From NCBI GenBank assembly GCA_037013685.1, contig CM072887.1, forward strand, positions 86,386,347-86,450,346: a stretch of DNA of 64,000 bases, given 5' to 3'. The translations under genes and the position numbers were made by a program. Each line of letters opens with the position of its first letter. Position 1 is the first letter of the stretch. Origin of the DNA: Acridotheres tristis. Taxonomy: Eukaryota > Chordata > Aves > Passeriformes > Sturnidae. The notes beneath the pieces were generated by a model. The model saw only the letters and a list, made by a program, of their open reading frames with translations. It was not told the origin of the DNA and made no database searches. Positions 25,301-38,260 of this stretch are shown here, in pieces.

Positions 25301-28300
25301 TACACATGCATTTGTATGCTATCATAACACTCAATTTGTGAGACCTTCATTATGGATAAGTTTGCAGCAGGAAAGTAAATGTATTGAGAAAACCCATCAT
25401 TTTTATCTTGGAAAAGTTCCACCGAATAAGACAAGTTTGGTCTGTGTCTTGCTCATGTGCATTGCTTGGAATAGTTTCTTTGTAGACAGGACTCTATTTC
25501 TATCTGGGATTTTGGGATATTTCTAACATACAGGATTCATCAAAAGTGTTTTCTTCATGTTTTTGATCTTTACGTTTACTAAACTATGGATAGTATTCCA
25601 GGCTTAACTTTCATATATCACACCAAAGTTTAGTTATTCTTTTATATGATTTTCTCTGCATGCTTTTAGTTTGTCTCTAATTTAACACTGAGATAAAGGA
25701 CTTTTGCTTTGTAAAAGTGATTTGCTATGGTGAACTTCTCCTGTTTCTATTTTAATCTTTGTTGATCTGGATTTATACTGACCTCTCTTAGAGAAATTAT
25801 TTTGTTTAACCTGGTTTTTTGGTTTCTTTTTCATTAGGATTTAAATGATTGTTTCAGCTAGATCCCTGAGTGGGGTTTTTTATTTTGTTTGTTTCATTGT
25901 TGGGGTTTTTTTGTGTGTAGGTTTCCTCTTCAGGATTATTTCTGTTTTATTTTTGTGTTTCTTGGTGACCTACTTGCTGTCATTATGTCCAGACTCAGTA
26001 TGGCTATGCACTTTTTTAAGAGGCTGTTTCTAGAAATCTGCCTACTTGAACATCATACAAATAAAACAACAGTTCAAGTCTTCTGACAATGTGCAAAATT
26101 TGTCCCTGCATCTCTTACTTCTGGTGTTTTTATGTTTTGTCTTTAGCTCTGGTATTGAAATGAATATATAGTTTTCTATCAACTCTAAGATATTGAATAC
26201 TGCAGTTTCTAGTGTATTCCAATTCTGGTTGAAGCATCAAGCTGTGACTTTCCTTGGACACTTTTTTGTAAATATGGCACTTTCTTACGAGGTTAATCTA
26301 TTCCTTTATTAATTGAGACCAAGTAAGCCATTGACAAAAAAAAGTTGAAAAGATATTCCTGCTACTCCCATTTACATTCTTGCTAACTCCATTCACATCT
26401 CTAGATTTAACAACAAGGACATATTTATATGGCTGATTTTAGCTGGCAACAGTTAAAATGCTATAAAGTCTGAAGACATGTAGCACAGACAAAAATTTCT
26501 AACCTTCAAAGTCAAGTGATGCCAAAACAAACTGGGCAGTAAAAATGTCCTTTAGAGGTGAAATGGCAAGAAATGATAAATTGTTCTGTGTTCTGCTGTC
26601 CATTTATGTGATTTCATAGCCTGTAGTGAGAGTGAATCCTTTCTCCATTAGTCTATTGATAATTTATTTTTCCTCATGGTCAGCAACTGGAAGATTAAGT
26701 TGCAGAACATTATCTCTTCAGTGTCTCTTTAGCTCACACAGGAGTTGCAAACATGCAAGGCAGGTCATACAGTGAGATAAACTGTAAATGCAAAACTCTC
26801 TCAGTAGTGATTAATAACAATTACAAAGAAAAACGATTTTGGCACTCAGAGATAAGTCCTTTTCTATCCAGAGTCTGTAGAATTTGACATTAACTGCAGA
26901 CATAGTGCTGCAGAAGCAAAATCCACTGTTTTAAAGACTACAGGCATATGCACAAACATAAAAATGTGAGTAAGGTTGAGAAACCAAGCACTAAAAAGTT
27001 TGTAAGTGCCAAAATGAAAAATGCATCTACAGTCTTTATTTGGCATCCCAGTGCTTATGTATTATGACACAGAAACACATATTTAAAATATTACCTAATT
27101 CATTACAGCTGACAGTGCATACTATTGAAATTCTTCTCTGAATCATTGCCTTTCTCACAGTTTTTTCTATGAGATGTATCACTTGCATCTGGAAGCACCA
27201 CAAAATTCATTGATTTATTACTTTATGCCATGTGAAACAATAGAATATTTTATCCTTATCTGATTTGAAAGAAGCTGATGTATGGAGAGGTTAAGGTCAG
27301 AGGGATCCATTAATTTCATGTATCTAACCAAGAAGACTGAGGCCTCATTTTTCAAGTAAGGTAGTATTTTTAGTAAGCCATATGTCTAGAGCAGAGGTTC
27401 CTCTAACAACTGTTACAGTGTGAGTGCTTAATACTTAATACTGCAGTTTTCACTTCTTGTCCCAGGCAGAACAGCTGAGACAGACAGGAAAATGAAAAAA
27501 ATTCTAAATGTGTGGATTTCCTTATTTCCGTCTTGCAAATAAACAATTATTGCTATTTTTTTGTAAAAGTTTTCAGGCTCAGCCAGATTTCCAGTATGGA
27601 AACTGTCATCCTAAACAACTGGTGTTGGGCAAGTTAAAATTATCTGATTCTACTTCTACTGGAAAGTATTGGCTGTGGTTATCTCAGCCACCTGCCCTCC
27701 CTGTAATTCTAAGGCCTTAATTCTGCCCCAAATTACATCAGTAAAAGTCCAAAATATTTTAATTTCTGCAAAAGAGCATCAGCACAAAAGTGATAGCAAA
27801 TAATAAAAATAATGTCAAATAAAAAAATGTATAATTTCTGAAAACTAGAGATCTGAATTAACCCATGAAGAATGAGGATCACAAAATATCTCTGTTCTCC
27901 ACTGCATTTGTTTCCTATTCCTTTTAACTAATTTCCTAGAGAAGTTGCAAAATAGGATTCATGTTACTAAGGTTGCAGTGTTGTAAGAGAGTAGCGGTAG
28001 CATTCACGTTATTTTCTACATTATAATAAGAACTACTTTCATTAAAATGGAAAGATGTTGAAATATCCATTTTGCGGTGGCTGAAATATTTCTCAGATGT
28101 GTACATTTTCAGAATTCTTCAGCAGAATTTAATGACAGAGCTCTCTAACTATTAGTAGTGATCAAACTTGAGTTCTTGAAATTTAAAGGGTTGTTTCAAC
28201 AGAATTTCACTGGGAAAAAATCTACTTTTTCTTTTCACTCTGCACGAAAATGAAAGTGATCTCAAAAGCTATTGGCAAATGGGACTGTTTTCCATATCAT

Positions 28301-31300
28301 CTCAATAATCAACTTTCCAGTAGAGTTACTAAGTACAGTAGTGACTGCAGTTCATCTTTATTAACTGAGGCATGGCTGGCAAATCCACTTCTTTTACACT
28401 CCCTGAAGTGTTGTTTAATAACCAATGTGTGTCAAATGCCAGCTCTGCAGTTCCTCTTGGGATTCTTCCTTCAAGAGAATACATATTCAGTCTGTGCTAT
28501 ACTGGCATTTTCTAAAGCCATCCTCCAATTTGCTTGCCCAAGACCCACAGAGGACTGAGAAAAACAACACAGGAAGTTTTTCAAACTACTACATGGTAGT
28601 TTTAAATAAACTATTCCTTTTTCATCATAATCTGGGTAAGGTGAAAATGCCAGTTCTACCAACTGTTTCATAAAAGTCGGTTTACTGCCCAGATGAATGA
28701 GTACTGCTGCTGTGTAACAACCATGAATGAGGCAAAGCATGGTTGGAAAGGGGGGCTTTTTTCTCTGGATTTCCAAACTCAGTGGTATTCTGGTTCCTTT
28801 CTGAATTACACACTGATGATTGCTTCTTCTCCTTTAAATAACTGTCTGACGTAGTTATTCTAAACGTGCTGTCAAAGGCTTTAAAATAGAAGATACAACA
28901 TTTAGAAAAATTTTGTACTTTCCACAAAAAGATGTGATTGTCTGTCTCCAAATTTACTTTGGGAATTCATTTCAAGGATCATATGTTCATAATGCTTTGG
29001 CATAGAAAATTAAGTGCTATGATTTAAGAAATGTCATGGGTTTAATTAGATGGCTTTATTTACGACTGCAATATCCTCTGTCTGTCATGGTGAGACACTG
29101 GAAATACTGTGACTGAATCCATAACTCTACAGGATAAGTTCTACTGAAAATAAATGGAATTTACCCTCAGGAAGAGCAAAACTGTTCCAAATTTGGTAAA
29201 ATATTGACATCTTCTTGATAGTCAAACCTTTATCTTCTTTTCAAAAAGTAATGCACTGCCATATGACCTGCATAGAAAAAGAAGACTCAAACGCATTAAT
29301 TTGCAGGTAGAAATTAATAACCACTCTATTTTATTGGAATAAATGCAGAAAAGAATCATAAACCAGTTGCTTTTTGGAAAGTAGAAGTTCAGTTAGTTGG
29401 TGCCTTTATGTGTTTTTATGACAGATTTCCATTTTATATTCATACTCTTGTTTTTGTAATGTTAATATATATCCACAGATATGCATAGCCTCTCATCTTT
29501 CCATATGGGTATATTTCTATTCATGTGTACATATAACCAGATGTTTTGATACATATTCTGAAGTGCATAACATTGTTTTGTGAACTATGTAACCTAAGTG
29601 ACATACTGTATGATTCTTTGTCATCGATTTCTAAAACTGTATGACTGTGTTCAACTTTAAAAAGTCCTTCCTTGCACCATCAGAGTGCTTTGTTTCTTAA
29701 ATATTAATAAAAACTGTTGAGAAATAGTGTAAGTTAAATTGATATTTTCTTAAAGAGGAAAAAAAAAGGAAAGCTAAAAGATAAGATTGTGAAGACATCA
29801 CTGGGAAAGAGAGCAAGAAGAAGAAAAGAAGAGAAACGAGACATTTTAGTCCTGTAAGGCATTGAGTAAAAATAAAGATCTGGGCTGGGTTAAAAGAAGA
29901 AGAAAAAAATGAGAGGAAGTTAACATCATCTGTCCTGAACTCATTCTGTCAGTCAGAGATAGGAAATACCACCTTCAGAAATCTGAATGTACTTTATCCA
30001 TTGACTTGTCAATCACAGAAGAATTTCAGTACGCTGATTCCAAAGCCTTATTTACACCATTGTAGGAGTCACTATGTGTGGATTAGAGAAACAGGAGGTT
30101 TATTTGGGAATACAATTTCAGGGGGAGGTTAAATGAGATAAAATATAGAATGAGAAAAATTGAAAAGATGAACTAAATAGAGCAAAACAAGAGAACGAAA
30201 AAAAAAAGATAAAGAATCTTGCAGTAAAGTATTTTCTATATCACAGACTGTCATGTTTGCTGTTTTCTTGGAACAAATTTTTGTCCAAATTGATCAGTTG
30301 ATGCCCATGAATAACAAGTGCTGGATATTCTAATTCTTCTGTAGATAATGAAAATTATCTTGATACCTTGGAGTCAAGCTGTATAACTGACTCATAGTCA
30401 TGGCATGACTTGCTTGACCCACCTTACTCCTAGTTTGGAGCATTAAAGTGAGCAACAGATAAACATTTTCAAGCTTGAATGTTCACTTAAGTCCTAAAAC
30501 TAAAATTAAACCTGAAATAAATAACCAGGGGCAGTCTGCATTGGTGGAGTTAACACTTGTGAGCAGCTTCCTTCAAAGAAGGTGCTTCTTTTACTGTGTG
30601 AATGGTTTCTGAGAATTAACACTTGAAATTGTTGGCTTCATTCCTCAGAATATTTCTGTGCCATCTGTAAATTTTCCGCCCCCTTATTTTGCATTGTCCA
30701 TCTGTTTAGACTAAGAATTTTCTCATAGGTCCTGAACACAGTGTGAGTGAGGCAAACAACTATTTATGTGTTGGACTCAGAGCCTGGCAATTTTTAAGGC
30801 ATGGATTTTCTCCACAGTCCCTACAAGGTGGGCAGATAATGGTTCTCTCCATTATCTGAGGCACTAATGTCTAATACCAAAAGATGCTTAATCTAAAAGT
30901 ATTTCACTCAGGTAGAGGCAACTTCTTCAACTTTGCAGAGACATAATCATGCAATTCATGTATCCTGTGAACTTCTGCCACTGACCTGCTTCTGCCACTT
31001 TGCACTGGATAACACTGCATTGCTTGGGGACCTACACCAAAAACTGTCTCCTGCAGGATTGCCAAACTAGGCACCTTTTCAGCTGTTTTTTCTTAGGGGA
31101 CCAATTTAGAGGATGCTTTCATACCATTTCCAATGAATGATACAAAGACTTTAACAGTATGGAGTAGTGGATATATTAGTTGCCTCAAAAAATAATGTTG
31201 GGGTTTTTTTCCACTTATGTGGGGAGCAAAAAAAAAAATTTGTGTGTGCATTATACCATGGTCAGGATATATGTGGGCATGAGGAATTCTTTCTGTATCA

Positions 31301-31427
31301 CCTCTAGAGTGCATTTCCCTTGTACTTAGATATCTGCTTCTTGGCTGTAAAATAAAAGAAATAAAACTTTACTAAAATTGTGCGGAAATACTCAAGACTA
31401 TAGCACTATAATTAGCAAAGAAGGCAT

Positions 31428-31565
31428 AGAATCACAGAATGGTTGGGGTTAAGAAGGGATTTTGAAAAGGCATCTAGTTCCAGCCCTTCTTCAGTGAGTA
31501 GGGACATCTTTAACCAGATTAGGTTGCTCAGAGCTGCATACATATTCAACTTTGTCAAAGGTGTG
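31428..31565 (-). mobile_element. CR1 LINE 3' fragment
   Basis: Begins AGAATCACAGAATGGTTGGG and continues with the familiar CR1 3'-end text on the opposite strand (a 'gggacatcttta' and 'aggttgctcagagc' stretch). This is a 5'-truncated, diverged copy of the non-LTR retrotransposon that dominates bird genomes. It lacks reverse transcriptase sequence. Confidence 0.8.
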
Positions 31566-31789
31566 TGGATGGAAGGATGCCAAGCTTTTTGGAAAACTCC
31601 TCAGGTTCCAGCTCCAATTCCTCCTATTCTGCCAGTGCAGCATTCCTTCCTTAGCTTCAAACCAGAGCCATTGTGAGGGAGCAAAGCAGATAGCTCTTCC
31701 TGAAGCTCTCTGAAGTGACCCAGATCAAGGCAAACATAAATATAATCAAAGTGAAGTTTTGAAGGGCCCTTGTGTGTAACACCCAGAAG

Positions 31790-31965
31790 AATAATCAGAA
31801 CTTGAGAACTGGCTGAATGGCAGGTCCCTGAGGCTGTAATCAGTGGCACAGGGTCTAGCTGAATGCAATCCTGTGCCATGTGCTCTAGGATGATCCTTCT
31901 TGAGCAGAGAGGCTGGACCAATGATCCACTGTGGTGCCTTCTGACCTGACCCATTCTGTGATTTT
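31790..31965 (+). mobile_element. CR1 LINE 3' fragment
   Basis: Ends with the CR1 signature: a 'cttgagcagagaggctgg' stretch, then 'tgccttctgacctga' and 'cattctgtgatttt'. It is oriented opposite to the CR1 piece about 220 bp to its left. The DNA between the two is not clearly assigned, and the 5' limit is approximate. Confidence 0.7.
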
Positions 31966-33748
31966 AGCTTCATTCTAAAATCAACTGCTGTTTAAGATAG
32001 GTAAATGAGATTTAAAAAGCAACATGTTGCAAACTACAAGACTTGTTAAAATTTGTCTACATACTGAATTACATACGATTTTGGACTGTACAATAAACAC
32101 CACTCACAAGGAAACAGAAATGTAAGTTAAGGTACAGCACAGGTACAGCAAAAACTGGCTAATAAAACCCCAGTGTCTTGATTTCTCCATGTACTCTCAC
32201 AACTGTATAGTCATAGTGAGCTTACAAGTAAGAATAACATGAAAAAAAAGAGATTTAATCGCATTCTTTTGAAAATGGGAGTATATAATTAATCACTGAA
32301 ACTATCACCAGCCAAATGCAGATGAATTTACTTTATCATTAGATATGAATGTTGCTATGTGACCAAACAAAAAATTTCAGATATCATTGTTGTCCAGACT
32401 TTCAAGAACAAGAGTTTACTCTCACTATAAAAAGTAAAATTCAATCTGATCTGTTTCAACTGAAACACCTGAACATTTCTCCATGGCATATTATCTCTGA
32501 AAAATGGAAAACTTATGTGAGCTAAACAGCAAATAATTGCTCCAGATATACTGAATTTCACATTACATAATCTTTGCTTGTTAATCATTCAGGAAGTATT
32601 AACCCAGGCTACATTAACCCTCTCGTGCTAAGCATAAGTAAGACCAAAGAAATAGAGCAGTTATGAATATGTCCATTTTTAAATGCATGAAAAAATTCTA
32701 CTGCACAAAATGATATGCAAATTTAAGAAACAGATAATTTAAGCATAAATTAAGAATATTTAATGCTGTTTCTTGAACAAAGTAATAAAAAATACCAATT
32801 GGTCACATTAAAAATGTTGTCTACACTGTAAAATGGAGGGACATTAATAAAAACGCATTGCTAAATTGTGATTTAGAGACAAAAAAGATGGCAAGGCGTA
32901 TACAAGACAGTGATACTGGGCTAGATATTAAGATCCTTCAACTTAGAGTTTTCATATTTAGATGCATGTAGACATGTCTATGGCCCCATTATCGTCAATG
33001 GAAATATAATTGACGCAGTTGGAGTCAAAAGAGCAATTTAGTTCATCTCAGAGCAGATATTAAGGCTATGACCTTACTAGCAAATGAAACAGTTCCACAT
33101 CTTAGATATCTGTAATAGTTAAATTTAGGTGTTTGATGTCATAGTGTGGTCACATCCTTTTTCTCCTCAGCTTTGTGGAAAATTTATGGAGAAAACTACT
33201 TGTGAGAACTTAGAGAAAATTATTTAAACCCCCCTGCTTTCAGTCAGCCCTTGATTTTCACTCACTCATACCCACATAAAAGAGCAAGTGTGTTTGTGTG
33301 AGCAGTCTGGCAAGGATCATCTGTGGTTTATGTCAATGGGAAAGGATATGATTGTTGATTCTTCACTGCTTCTCTTGCTTTCTTACTTACTGGGATATCA
33401 AATGAGTTTTTGGACTGCTGCTCAGTACCATTTTGAAATCAAACATTATTTCAGGATGATTCTTCTGTTTTAGAATTTAATTTCTCTTTTCATAATTCTT
33501 AGACAATGGATAACCAATTGTATGTTTCCTCATTTGAGGTATCTTTAAGCTTGCAGTCTGCCTTGCTTTTAGAATAACAGGAATGATATACACAATATGA
33601 TGTTAACTTTATTGCCATTCTTCTGTTATCAGACCACAGACCTTCTGATCTTGGCTAAAGCACATTCTTCAGTCACTCTCAGTTTGGTTGCTGTCAGTTT
33701 TGTTCATTGCCATCAACACAAGACATTATTTTAGCTCTTGCTTAATTG

Positions 33749-33955
33749 TTATGGAATCAAAGAATAGTTTGAGTTTGAAGGGACCTTTCAAGGCCATCTA
33801 ATCCAAATCCCCTGAAGGGACATTTTCAACTAGGTCAGGTTGCTCAGAGCCTCATCCAATCTGCCCTTGAACACTTTCAGGGCTGGGGAAGTATTCAAGA
33901 GCAGATTAGATGGGGCTCTGAACACCGTGTTGTCCACCTTTCTGGGCAACATGAT
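33749..33955 (-). mobile_element. CR1 LINE 3' fragment
   Basis: Reads 'ggaatcaaagaatagtttga', then 'aagggacctttcaaggccat' and 'aggtcaggttgctcagagcc', the reverse-strand CR1 3' region with moderate divergence. No coding part remains. The right boundary is approximate. Confidence 0.8.
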
Positions 33956-36900
33956 TTTTTAGTCAACACACAGTTTTTTAGTCAGAGAAAAAGCTCCTAA
34001 GTTGGTGTATTAAAATAGATATAAAAGCAAAAGCTCTTTCTCAGATTATACTTTTCAGGAAGTGGTAACAGAAATTAATCTTCTGTTCTATTAACACAAA
34101 GCAGTCTGTGTTTCCTATCTGGTGGAATTTGAATATGAATTTATAAAATTTACCAGTTTGAGAACATAGGGTTTATTTGATTTTAGACGTAGATATGAAG
34201 TTTAATGATAAGAGCAGTTATACTTTATTGTGCAGAGCCGGATTATCTGGTAGAACAGATTAGGACTCATTCAATATGTACTTGCTAGGTCAGGTCATGA
34301 ATGCTCACTGCTTGCATTGGAAAAATCACGTATTATGACTTTGTACTAGTTTATCTTGTGTATTTCATGTGATCATTCTTGTCTTGTGTCTAACTCTGCC
34401 CAGTCAAAACCAACACACTAATCTTCTATTCACTTTCCACAAATCTGTGATATCCAACACTTCTCTTATATGATTTTTGCTTCAGAGCTCAGCTGCTGCC
34501 CCAGGAGGCAGCTGCCCTGGAAGCTGAGTCTACCAGACATAGCGACTGCTTCTATCTGACTTCCCACCTGGGCTGGAGTTAGAGCATAAACATTGCACCA
34601 GAAGGACTTTTGCAGGTAAGCACTGATGTGTGCCCAGCCTTTGAATCACTTCTGAACTCAGTGGGATACTTAGAGCATGGAAATTGTGCAGTTCAGACCT
34701 AGTGGCTGTCTGGGGCATGCTAACTTCATCACCACCTGTGTTGGTCCCATCCTTGTTCCACTCAGTTTCTGAGTTTTTGAAGATAAAAATGGGTGTTGGT
34801 TAGGCTGTAATGACCATGAATTGATGCAGAAGTTTTAAATTAGGACAGTGACATTCCCATGTATCACATGCTAAGGAAGAAAGAGTGACTGCTAGAAATG
34901 TTTTACCTGAGCCTCTGTTAGGTATTGCACAATTGGTTTAATTTCCTGCCATGTTCTGCTGTGAGCTCAGGAAGACTAGATTCATTTGTCTAATAGTGTA
35001 TCAAAACATGATACCACAAACACAGGCAAGTACCCAGGCAAGAAATAGTACCATCTGGAATATGGTGTCACTGGAAGAGCAAAGTTTTGCAAAGTGTGCA
35101 TGCCATGCATTATGACTGATAATATGTTTCTTTCTGCTACATGTCCTTCTGCAAGAAGGGCATTATTATTCCCTGGAGATTAACTGATTTTGCTTGGGGA
35201 GAAGAATTTGCAGAGATGATAGGTCAAGTGGAAGAGAGTGATGATTTGTTTGAACAAGTTTGGTGCCTGCACAAGAAGGAAAGACTGTGTTCAATATGTG
35301 AAATCAGTCACTGAGCAGCTGCAATGCCATAAGGACATTGATACATGTGATATATGTGGTCTTTGTACAGACAGGCCACAGCTCCAGAGATGAAATGGAA
35401 CCTGGGGTAGGATTCGGTAGGATTCTGGGCAAGACTTCATAGTGACAGCTTCATAATTATATCTCTTGGGGCAGAATGGATTTTAAATCCAACCCATAAG
35501 ATGTCCCTGTTTACAGAACACCCAGAACCCACTTGTGTCCCATAAAATGGAAAAAAGTTAGAAGCTAAAGCACATACAGTCTGATACCCTTGCATACTCA
35601 TGGAGGAGAAACAGCAGTACTTCCCACCTGGACTAGCTGTAGAGCTCCCCATGGACACTGAGGTTAGTTTTCCTTGGTTTCAGCTGTAGCGAATAGCCTT
35701 ACACATTAGAGGATGGTTGTGTGCTCTTCAAAAAACCCATTAAAAATCTAGAAACAAGGTGACCATCCCCAGGATGGATAAAGGCATTTTCATACAATCT
35801 GGAAGATTTGATTGGATTTGCTGCAAACTTTTAAAATGCCCTTTCTTTCCTAACATCATGAAGTGTCCATGGTGGTCCTTCAAAGAAAGTGAGAGACAAA
35901 CAGCTAAAGTCAATAACAGCTTCAAACATTCATTTAATCCTCCTCTGCACTCAGGGTGCCAGACTTAAGGGCACTGAGTTACTAGCCTGAATACGGCTTT
36001 AATATCTCACAGGGGATGCAGATAAAAGGCATCAGCATAAGTGTGTAATTCCATTTGACTGGCCCTGTATCTCAGAGTTTATGATATTCAGCTCTCAGGG
36101 AACTGTCGTGGTTTGCCTGATCCAGTAGTCCCTAGGCAAAGAACTTGTTTAGAGGAAGATCTTTCAGGTGAGATATCAGCATCTGAAAGACATCAATGTG
36201 CAACTATATCTTGCTGTATTTACTATCTACTCAAGATGTAAGGTTACATTTATCAGAATTCATTTATTAGCAGTTTATCAAAATGTTTGGTGTAGAGCTG
36301 CTTTGCCAGTGAAGTATTTAATGTCTAATAAGCTCTGACATTTCCAACAAGTTGTGATTGTAAAAAACTCAGTGTTAAAAACCTAACAGGAAAAAAAATG
36401 GGAGGCAGGATTGTTGCCTTACTCCTTTGCTTAGAGACTGGGAAAATTGGTTCCAAAGAGTTTGAATAAGCAATTATTACATGACAAAGACAATAAAGTG
36501 TAGCCAAAGTACAAGCAGAAACACTTCCATGGTCGTTGATTAAAGAAGATTAAATGGTTTATTTGTGCACCTCTCAAGACATAGAAGACACAGAGGGATA
36601 GAAATATAAAACTGATGAACAAGCTTATTTCAGACAAAGGTTCAAGACAGAAGTATGATGGAAAGTGATGTGTTCATATCCTTAGAGAGAATAAGAAATA
36701 GAATTGAAATATATTATTTCCTACTTTTTAAATATATCAGCCTACCAAAAATTTGCATAATAAAATTAATTCCTTTTGCAGATGCGCTACAGTTTTAAGT
36801 AACAAGTAAAAGCAAAACTAGAGAAACAACTGAATTAAGAAAATATATTCAAAACATTTAGTGGTATGCTGGTCTTGCAACTTTGTGCAAAGCAAGCAAT

Positions 36901-37914
36901 TTTCTCCTGATAGGGCAGAAACGGATAGCTGGAGTGAAAACCTCTTACAAGATTTCAGCTAAATCAATTAATTTATCTGAGTGCAGAAGTGTTAAGTGGC
37001 ATTTGAGTTAATCTAAACCTCAGAAATCTATCAATGTGCAAATGCTAGAAATGAAAACATTATTTTCTCTCATTCATTTGTTTGCTTTTTTTGTAAGAAA
37101 GCTGTAATTTTAGAAGATTTAATTTGTAGTCTGTCTGATTGTGTTGCAGGCTATTGAATTTAAGTACCGTTAGGTTAGAATTTGTCCTGCTGAACTGGTA
37201 AATACAGTCATTTAGAGACAATTAGCTGCTTGCTGCTGTCTTTCAGCTGCTGATCACCATGAAATCTAACCCCCACGCCATGTCTGTGCAAGCAGTTCCT
37301 GCCATCCTCCCACTGCTGCCTATTCTTCTGTACCTCAGATTTCATAGCCCCATTCCAGCAGTAAGCAAATATTTGTTGTTGACAAACTTAAGCTATCTGG
37401 TGCCTGAATTACAATGATATGTGCAGTAAGCACAAAGTGGGAGAAAGAATCTGTCATGTCTCAGACTATCTGGAATTTAACAGGTATCAAGACATTGTCT
37501 CTTCCCAATATATTTAGCAACAAAAACTTGCTTAACTCTTATTAAACAGCCTTACTTATTCTATTCTCATGGAACCTTGTAGGTATGGATTTGCCAGTGT
37601 CATCTAAACTTCATCTAAAATCCCCTCTGTATCTGTGTCTGGTTTATCATCTGTGTTATCTGAACAGCAAGTGATGGTTTCTGCAGAGCACAATACACCT
37701 CAGAATCCACGTCCTACAATCTGCCTGTCTTCCAAGTGAGACTATTTAACAACGTTGATGAAAAACAATCGTATTCCACAAAATAATCATTACCATATTT
37801 AAATTTCCCAATAGTCAAGGAGGAAGCACACTCTAACAAAAACGATGCAGAATAATAAAAGAGTTACACAGCTTGGAAAAAATAAATTGTTTATTATTAG
37901 AAAGAAGTCTCAGT

Positions 37915-38260
37915 AGTACTGTCTTTTCTGAACTAGTTATGTGGCCTCACCCTGAGTACTGTGTGCAGTTTTGGTTGCTGCAATATAAGAAAGATGTTAA
38001 ACTATTAGAGAGCATCCAAAGGTGGTGACCACTGACAGGACCCAAGGGAATGGCCTGAAGTTGTGTCGGGAAAGATTTAAGTCAGATACTACAAAAAGGT
38101 TCTTCCCCCAGAGGGTGATTGGGCACTGGAACAGCTTCCCCAGGGAAGTGGTCACAGCCTGACAGAGTTAAAGAAATGCTTGAACAGTACTCTCAGGCAC
38201 GTGGTTTGATTCTTGGTAGACCCTGTAGGTGATAACATGGGTGGATGAAAGATGGGAAAT
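37915..38260 (+). mobile_element. CR1 LINE fragment, partly deleted
   Basis: Contains CR1 3' untranslated text in forward order: 'tgtgcagttttggttgctgc', 'ttcttcccccagagggtgat', and 'ggcactggaacagcttcccc'. The usual terminal octamer repeats are not clear, so the 3' end is decayed. It is non-coding. Confidence 0.75.

Larger units (their letters stand above)
7480..31420. other. AT-rich intergenic DNA without recognised genes
   Basis: Both strands were inspected. Open frames are short and unrelated to families I know. Homopolymers occur at 18499-18521 and 22292-22316. Slightly GC-richer, more exon-like patches occur near 11680-11850, 20740-20960 and 21550-21720, but none carries a convincing pair of splice sites with an open frame. 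No CR1 copy was recognised here. Old degenerate insertions may be present but cannot be called by eye. Confidence 0.5.

Noticed and set aside
34600..34625. TTTTGCAG directly followed by GTAAGC, resembling acceptor and donor
   Set aside because: The two sites share the same AG/GT with no exon between them, and no supported frame lies on either side.
36105..36125. TGTCGTGGTTTGCC resembling the start of some avian LTRs
   Set aside because: The following sequence has no LTR-like body, polyadenylation signal or matching CA end.
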